Source: Holophagaceae bacterium (GTDB lineage: Bacteria > Acidobacteriota > Holophagae > Holophagales > Holophagaceae). From it: a DNA stretch of 11,131 nt. Position numbers and translations under genes: made by a program. Where the stretch lies: the NCBI GenBank assembly GCA_025355915.1, contig JANXYT010000401.1:1-11131 (forward strand), in the 5' to 3' direction. The notes below the pieces were generated by a model. The model saw only the letters and a program-made list of their open reading frames with translations, did not search any database and had not been told where the DNA came from. Below are positions 7,396 to 11,131 of the stretch, piece by piece (positions within the stretch are counted from its first letter, which is position 1; the number at the start of each line of letters is the position of its first letter).

Positions 7396-7424
7396 TGTGC
7401 ACCCCCCCATCTCCGGGGCATACA
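7396..7424. promoter_or_regulatory. C-tract/G-tract imperfect inverted repeat, possible CsoR/RcnR-type operator
   Basis: TGTGCACCCC (7396-7405) and GGGGCATACA (7415-7424) are inverse complements at 7 of 10 positions, around a 9-base spacer. A run of C facing a run of G flanked by A/T-containing ends recalls operators of the CsoR/RcnR copper- and nickel-sensing repressors. Placement upstream of a copper operon fits, but the half-sites are imperfect, so this is a suggestion only. Confidence 0.35.
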
Positions 7425-7439
7425 TGCATAAACCAGACC

Positions 7440-7480
7440 TTTATATAAGTGGTAATTTTTAAAATAGTTTAAATATAATC
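7440..7480 (-). promoter_or_regulatory. AT-rich block, possible promoter or UP-like element of the copper operon
   Basis: About 41 bases almost free of G and C in otherwise GC-rich DNA, with TATA-like strings on the - strand (TTATATAAAG, TATATTTAAAC). TTACCA and TTTATG lie 17 bases apart on the - strand, straddling the left edge of the block, but match sigma-70 consensus poorly. Its place just upstream of the two inverted repeats suits an upstream promoter element. Confidence 0.35.
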
Positions 7481-7598
7481 GCCGGGTTCCGCCCCTGGGC
7501 CTGCCCGATCAAAATGAAGATGACCCGCATCAATTCGATGATGGAAACCGACCCAGGTGTGAGGTGCTCGAAATCGCCATGACGATCCCAGCTTGCCC

Positions 7599-9473
7599 TC
7601 AGAAATCCAGGTTCTCCGTCAGCCGCGTCCCGTCTTTCTTGAAGGCTTCCAGGAACCGCGCAATGCGCTGTTCGGCCTCGGCGAGGTTTTCCACGCCGAG
7701 GTTGAGGTTCAGGAGGTCCACGTACCAGGGGGCCTTGGTGTTGCTCTGGACGTAGGTCTGGACGATGGCTCTGGCGATCGGGAGGGTGGTGTCTTTGGAA
7801 TCGTCGTGGACGTCGCGGTTGCCGGCTTGGCGGAGCTTGGCGTATTCCTCTTTCAGGAGGCGCTCGAAGAGAGCGGGCGTGAACGCGTCCCCGGCTTGCG
7901 TGCCGGTGCCGGCATCGGCCTCCGTGAGGACGGCACCCTTGTGGATCCACTCCCACAGGATGGACAGCCGGATCTCGCCCGTGGCCATGTCCTCCATGAG
8001 GTAGAGCACATCATCGTTGCCGAAGAAATCCGCGGGCTTCAGGGCGGCGGCCTGGAAGCCCCGCAGGAAGGCGTTGCCGTACTGCAGGGCCACGGACAGC
8101 AGATCCCGGGCCCCGGCAATGGTGCGCGGCGCCGCTTCCAGATTCGTGAGGCCCGCCGCATCTTCCGGGCCGTAGGTCAGGGCCGGAAAGGCGCGGCCCA
8201 TCTGGTTGTCCTGGCCGACCTTCTCCCAGACCGGGCGGACGATGTGGACCATCTTCCAGTGGGCCACCCATTTGCCGGAGGCACCCTCGCGCTGTTCGCG
8301 TTCGGCACCGGCCACGGCCCGCTTCATGCTCGCGGCCACACCCGCTTCGGAACCCACGGGGATATTGGGCTCCATGCCGCCCTGCCACAGGGCGAAGCGG
8401 CCCTTCTGGTCCGGCGTGTTCATGGCGCGACGCACGCGGTCCTCGTAGGTGCGCATGTAGCCGTAGGTCATGGTGATGGATTGGATGTTGGGATTCACGA
8501 AGCCCTTATCCCAGGCCAGGGCATCCGACACGCTGTTGATGTAGTCCCAGCGGCCCGTGTTGAAGCCCACGAAGTGCGGCGAGAGCGCGGCCCGGATCTC
8601 CATGAGCTGGAAGCACTGTTCGATCTGCTCCACCAGCACATAGACCTTGATCGTGCCCACCGGCAGACCCAGGTGGGTCTCGAGCGCCACGATCATGGCG
8701 TTCCAAAGGGCGGCATCCTCCGCGGTCTGGGTCTTAGGAAGATACAGGACGATGCTGCGGCCCGCAGCCTGCAACTTGGCATGGTTGTTCACCACGAACA
8801 GCACCAGGTCCGCGATGGAGGCGGAGAAGCCGCCACCTTGGTACCGGATATGCCGATCCTCCAGATGGAGGCCCCGGCACCGGTAGATCACGGTGGTGAA
8901 CTCCAGTTGCTGGCGCCAGTCCGCGATGATCGGGTGGCCGAAGAAGCCCTCAGCCCAATGGTTCATCTCCGTGGCGACCTCTTCGGCCACCTCCAGGAAG
9001 AGTGGCTCCCGCGCGATGGCCAGCTTGAGGTTGCGGTGGTTGTCGAGGGACATGGTGTCCACCTGGCCCAACGCATCCTCGCCATCGAACATCCAGCCGT
9101 CCGCACCCGACAGCAGCGCATAGGCCGCATTGCGGATGCCGGAGCGCACATCCGAGCGCGGCTTGGTGGCCGGGCCCGTGCCCTGGATCCACTGGCGGAT
9201 AAGGTCGGGCGGGATCACGGCGCCGGCGAACTTGCCGGCCCGGGCGTCGGCCACGGTGATCTGGGTGCCCGGGATCAGGTCGGCGGGATCCAGAAATTCA
9301 ATCTGTTCACCCTGCTCGGCCCGCCGCTTCCGGCGAGCGATCCGGAGGGCCATCCGTTCGCGACGGCGCTGGTTCAGGGATGCCAGCGCCTCCAAGGCAC
9401 GCAGGACTTCCGGCGTGTAGACATCCGGATAGCTCTGGAGAACCCCATCGCGGAATTCGAGGGTCGTGGTCAT
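7599..9473 (-). CDS. Malate synthase, AceB-like but divergent
   Basis: 624 residues; condenses glyoxylate with acetyl-CoA to give malate and CoA. ATG at 9471-9473 is chosen because GAGGAGG lies six bases upstream; a GTG five codons earlier overlaps that site. Active-site landmarks match the family. FDGEDA (129-134) is the first acidic motif and YRCRGLHLEDRH (197-208) holds the glyoxylate-binding Arg R200. VEQIE (281-285) and GRWDYI (307-312) give metal ligands E282 and D310. VTMT-like SITMTYGYMR (332-341) and QGGMEPNIPV (364-373) correspond to the usual MGGMAAQIPI region, and LMEDMATGEI (492-501) gives the catalytic Asp D495. At 624 residues it lies between typical AceB (about 530) and GlcB (about 720), with an extended basic N-terminal region (about 30-110). 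No isocitrate lyase is seen here; the neighbours are glycerate kinase and a permease, which points to glycolate or glyoxylate use rather than the acetate shunt. The exact subfamily is uncertain. Confidence 0.88.
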   Translation of the reverse strand: MTTTLEFRDGVLQSYPDVYTPEVLRALEALASLNQRRRERMALRIARRKRRAEQGEQIEFLDPADLIPGTQITVADARAGKFAGAVIPPDLIRQWIQGTGPATKPRSDVRSGIRNAAYALLSGADGWMFDGEDALGQVDTMSLDNHRNLKLAIAREPLFLEVAEEVATEMNHWAEGFFGHPIIADWRQQLEFTTVIYRCRGLHLEDRHIRYQGGGFSASIADLVLFVVNNHAKLQAAGRSIVLYLPKTQTAEDAALWNAMIVALETHLGLPVGTIKVYVLVEQIEQCFQLMEIRAALSPHFVGFNTGRWDYINSVSDALAWDKGFVNPNIQSITMTYGYMRTYEDRVRRAMNTPDQKGRFALWQGGMEPNIPVGSEAGVAASMKRAVAGAEREQREGASGKWVAHWKMVHIVRPVWEKVGQDNQMGRAFPALTYGPEDAAGLTNLEAAPRTIAGARDLLSVALQYGNAFLRGFQAAALKPADFFGNDDVLYLMEDMATGEIRLSILWEWIHKGAVLTEADAGTGTQAGDAFTPALFERLLKEEYAKLRQAGNRDVHDDSKDTTLPIARAIVQTYVQSNTKAPWYVDLLNLNLGVENLAEAEQRIARFLEAFKKDGTRLTENLDF

Positions 9474-9479
9474 GGCGGG

Positions 9480-9486
9480 CCTCCTC
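9480..9486 (-). promoter_or_regulatory. Strong Shine-Dalgarno sequence of the malate synthase gene
   Basis: GAGGAGG on the - strand, six bases before ATG 9473. It fixes the start against the upstream in-frame GTG (9486-9488), which it overlaps. Confidence 0.75.
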
Positions 9487-9590
9487 ACGCAGGATCCAAG
9501 GGACAGGTGGATTCATTAGAGCCGAACAGAGAGGCGATTGGCTGGCTGGATCCACCACAATCGTCGGTTCAGATGGCCAGGTTCCGTGGA

Positions 9591-10736
9591 TCATCCGCGC
9601 AGGGACAGGCCGACCTTCAGCAGGCGGCAGGCCCTGGCAGCGGCGACCTCTACCAGAGTCGCGCCCTGGGCCATGCAGGCCTCCAGGGTCATGGGCTGGG
9701 GCACGGTGCTGGCGAGGGCATCGATGCCGTGGGCCAGAACCTCATCGGCACCATCCCCCAAGCCACCCGAAAGGCAGATCACCGGCACGCCATGGCGCTT
9801 GGCCACGGCGGCCACGCCCACGGGCGCCTTGCCCATGGCCGTCTGGACATCCGTACGGCCCTCACCCGTGATGACCAGATCCGCGCCCTGAACCAGGGCT
9901 TCGAAACCCGTGGTCTCCAGCACGATGGACACACCGGGCCGCAGGCTCGCTGGTGTAAAGAAGAGCAGTCCGGCGCCCAGGCCACCCGCCGCACCAGCAC
10001 CTGGAAGCAGGGCCATGTCGCGCTTGGTGGCAGCGGCAGCCACGCCCGCGAAGACGCCCAGGGCGGCATCAAGTTCGGCCACCATCTCGGGCGTGGCGCC
10101 TTTCTGCGGACCGTAGACAGCGGAAGCACCCCGGGGGCCGCACAGCGGATTGTCCACGTCGCAGGCCACCAGGATGGAGGCTTCCTCCAGACGCGGATCC
10201 AGACCCGACAGATCGATCTGGGCGAGGCCTGCCAGGGCGGCCCCGCCTTCGGACAGGTCGCGGCCCAGGGCGTCCAGGAAGCGCAGGCCCAGGGCTCGGG
10301 CCATGCCCGTGCCGCCGTCGTTGGTGGCGCTGCCGCCGATGCCGATGACCAGTTTGCGCAGCCCGGCGTCCAGGGCGGCCTTCATGAGCTGGCCCGTGCC
10401 GAAGGTGCTGGTGATGCGCGGGTCGCGGCGCTCTTTCGGAATCAAGGGCAGGCCCGACGCCGAGGCCATCTCAAGAAAAGCCGTGGTTCCGTCCCCGGAG
10501 ATGCCCCAGTGGGCGCGCACGGGATCGCCCAGGGGCCCGCGCACATCCGTGTGCACGAGGCGGCCACCCGTGGCGGCCACCAGGGCCTCGACGGTACCCT
10601 CGCCACCATCGGCGATGGGCACCTTGAGGACCTCCGCTTCGGGGAACACGGCGAGGATGCCGCGCTCCATGGCCTCGGCCACACCGAGGGCCGAGAGGCT
10701 GCCCTTGAAAGAATCCGGAGCCACGATGATGCGCAT
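9591..10736 (-). CDS. Glycerate kinase (GarK/GlxK type)
   Basis: 381 residues, the same length as typical GarK enzymes; phosphorylates D-glycerate with ATP, by family knowledge at the 2-position. The start ATG 10736 gives MRIIVAPDSFKGSLSA, the standard N-terminus; an ATG three codons earlier (10745) is possible, with GAGG only one base before it. Conserved stretches are ADGGEGTVEAL (42-52), ITSTFGTGQLM (108-118), GIGGSATNDGGTGMARALG (132-150), ACDVDNPLCGP (191-201) and LVITGEGRTD (287-296). It lies downstream of a permease gene (127-base gap containing an inverted repeat) and upstream of malate synthase (117-base gap), all on the - strand. The pairing suggests that glyoxylate is drained both as malate and, through tartronate semialdehyde and glycerate, as phosphoglycerate. 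The carboligase and reductase of that route are not in the window. Confidence 0.93.
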   Translation of the reverse strand: MRIIVAPDSFKGSLSALGVAEAMERGILAVFPEAEVLKVPIADGGEGTVEALVAATGGRLVHTDVRGPLGDPVRAHWGISGDGTTAFLEMASASGLPLIPKERRDPRITSTFGTGQLMKAALDAGLRKLVIGIGGSATNDGGTGMARALGLRFLDALGRDLSEGGAALAGLAQIDLSGLDPRLEEASILVACDVDNPLCGPRGASAVYGPQKGATPEMVAELDAALGVFAGVAAAATKRDMALLPGAGAAGGLGAGLLFFTPASLRPGVSIVLETTGFEALVQGADLVITGEGRTDVQTAMGKAPVGVAAVAKRHGVPVICLSGGLGDGADEVLAHGIDALASTVPQPMTLEACMAQGATLVEVAAARACRLLKVGLSLRG

Positions 10737-10766
10737 GGGTTCCATACCTCAAAAAATCAACTGACT

Positions 10767-10839
10767 CACCACGAAGACACGAAGACACAAAGAAAAGCGG
10801 AAGAAAGATTTCCTTCGTGCCTTCGTGTTTTCGTGGTGG
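10767..10839. repeat. Dispersed inverted repeat of the CCACGAAG type, copy 2
   Basis: The left arm from 10767 (CACCACGAAGACACGAAGAC...) pairs with the right arm ending at 10839 (...CTTCGTGTTTTCGTGGTG) for about 27 positions with four or five non-Watson-Crick pairs, around a loop of about 17 bases. The outer half matches copy 1 at 900-964. It occupies most of the gap between the permease stop and the glycerate kinase start and could terminate or attenuate the permease transcript before the kinase. Confidence 0.8.
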
Positions 10840-10863
10840 ATCTTTTACTCTTTAAATCTCAAA

Positions 10864-11131
10864 TCAGGGCACCAGGCCCGGGAACAGGAACGCGAAGCCC
10901 CAGGTCATGAGGGCCAGCAGGATCACGTAGGGGATCGTGTACTTGATCGTCTGCCGCATGATGAGGCCTTCCTTGCCCGCCAGGCCCACGGCGGCGGCGG
11001 CAATGACGATGCTCTGGGGCGAGATCATCTTACCCGCGGAGGCGCCTGCGCTGCCGGCCGAGGTCATGAGGATGTCGGACAGGCCCATGCCCTGGGCCGT
11101 GAGTTTCTGCAGGTTGCCGAAGAGGGCATTC
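10864..11131 (-). CDS. L-lactate/glycolate permease (LldP/GlcA family), C-terminal 89 residues (5' end outside window)
   Basis: The frame stays open to the right edge, so only the C-terminus of a usually 500-600-residue inner-membrane carrier is seen. The fragment begins NALFGNLQ, continues with an SAGSAGASAGKMISPQSIVIA stretch, then GLAGKEG, and ends in one hydrophobic helix (YVILLALMTWGFAFLFP). FGNLQ and GKMISPQS are hallmarks of LldP/GlcA-type permeases, which import L-lactate, D-lactate or glycolate with protons. Substrate preference cannot be told from this part. The following glycerate kinase and malate synthase genes make glycolate (or both acids) attractive; that is inference. Confidence 0.88.
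   Translation of the reverse strand, partial: NALFGNLQKLTAQGMGLSDILMTSAGSAGASAGKMISPQSIVIAAAAVGLAGKEGLIMRQTIKYTIPYVILLALMTWGFAFLFPGLVP

Larger units (their letters stand above)
7227..7598. other. 372-base intergenic region: upstream region of the copper operon and 3' flank of the malate synthase gene
   Basis: No convincing gene is present on either strand. The copper-operon half holds a leader (7227-7377), a perfect palindrome (7378-7395), a C/G-tract inverted repeat (7396-7424) and an AT-rich block (7440-7480). The other half (7481-7598) follows the malate synthase stop on the - strand; I see only weak stems there and no clear T-tailed terminator. A promoter for the leftward operon most likely lies within about 7390-7480, but no -35/-10 pair is close to consensus. 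Confidence 0.6.

Noticed and set aside
7459..7956. - strand frame crossing the malate synthase 3' end and the intergenic region
   Set aside because: It overlaps malate synthase in another frame, and its translation is Arg/Pro/His-rich with no recognisable motif.
9506..9556. GGTGGAT/ATCCACC inverted repeat between glycerate kinase and malate synthase
   Set aside because: Only seven pairs around a 37-base loop with no T-run; likely chance.
7593..10910. Very long + strand open frame (over 1100 codons) opposite malate synthase and glycerate kinase
   Set aside because: It covers two recognised genes and the gaps between and beside them, has no domain or ribosome site, and its end reads through the CCACGAAG repeat. 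It is a high-GC shadow.
1..11131. tRNA, rRNA, transposase or integrase genes
   Set aside because: None could be recognised on either strand.

Overview
The window is GC-rich, gene-dense bacterial DNA. It holds nine protein genes: two run rightwards at the left end and seven run leftwards. A glycolate/lactate-type permease, a predicted exported Met-rich protein and a copper P-type ATPase fit a didermal chemoheterotroph. Protein style and the dispersed CCACGAAG-type repeats would suit a high-GC phylum such as Acidobacteriota, but that is a weak guess and nothing here fixes the taxon.

Left part (1-3820, + strand): the C-terminal 296 residues of a PLP-dependent class I/II aminotransferase, cut by the window edge. 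It is followed by a 939-residue two-domain protein that joins a glutamate-cysteine-ligase-like (GCS2) domain to an M20 zinc-peptidase domain. Both domains keep their main active-site motifs. A dispersed inverted repeat (900-964) lies between the two genes, and a different short repeat (3811-3847) supplies the stop codon of the fusion gene.

Middle part (3863-7480, - strand): a compact copper-handling operon. In transcription order it encodes a Met-rich exported protein, a 41-residue one-span membrane protein, a 56-residue YHS-domain protein and a CopA-type P1B ATPase. The ATPase carries two near-identical N-terminal Cys/His metal-binding modules that arose by an in-frame duplication. The upstream region (7227-7598) holds a perfect 18-bp palindrome, a C-tract/G-tract inverted repeat and an AT-rich block, together a plausible metal-regulated promoter region. 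No regulator gene is present. This part looks less GC-rich than its flanks.

Right part (7599-11131, - strand): in transcription order, the C-terminus of an LldP/GlcA-type permease (cut by the window edge), a glycerate kinase and a divergent malate synthase. Together they suggest two-carbon acid use: uptake of glycolate or lactate, then disposal of glyoxylate through malate synthase and through glycerate. A second copy of the CCACGAAG inverted repeat sits between the permease and the kinase.

The most interesting items are the GCS2-M20 fusion, the leader elements of the copper operon, the small Met-rich and membrane proteins, and the recently duplicated metal-binding module.
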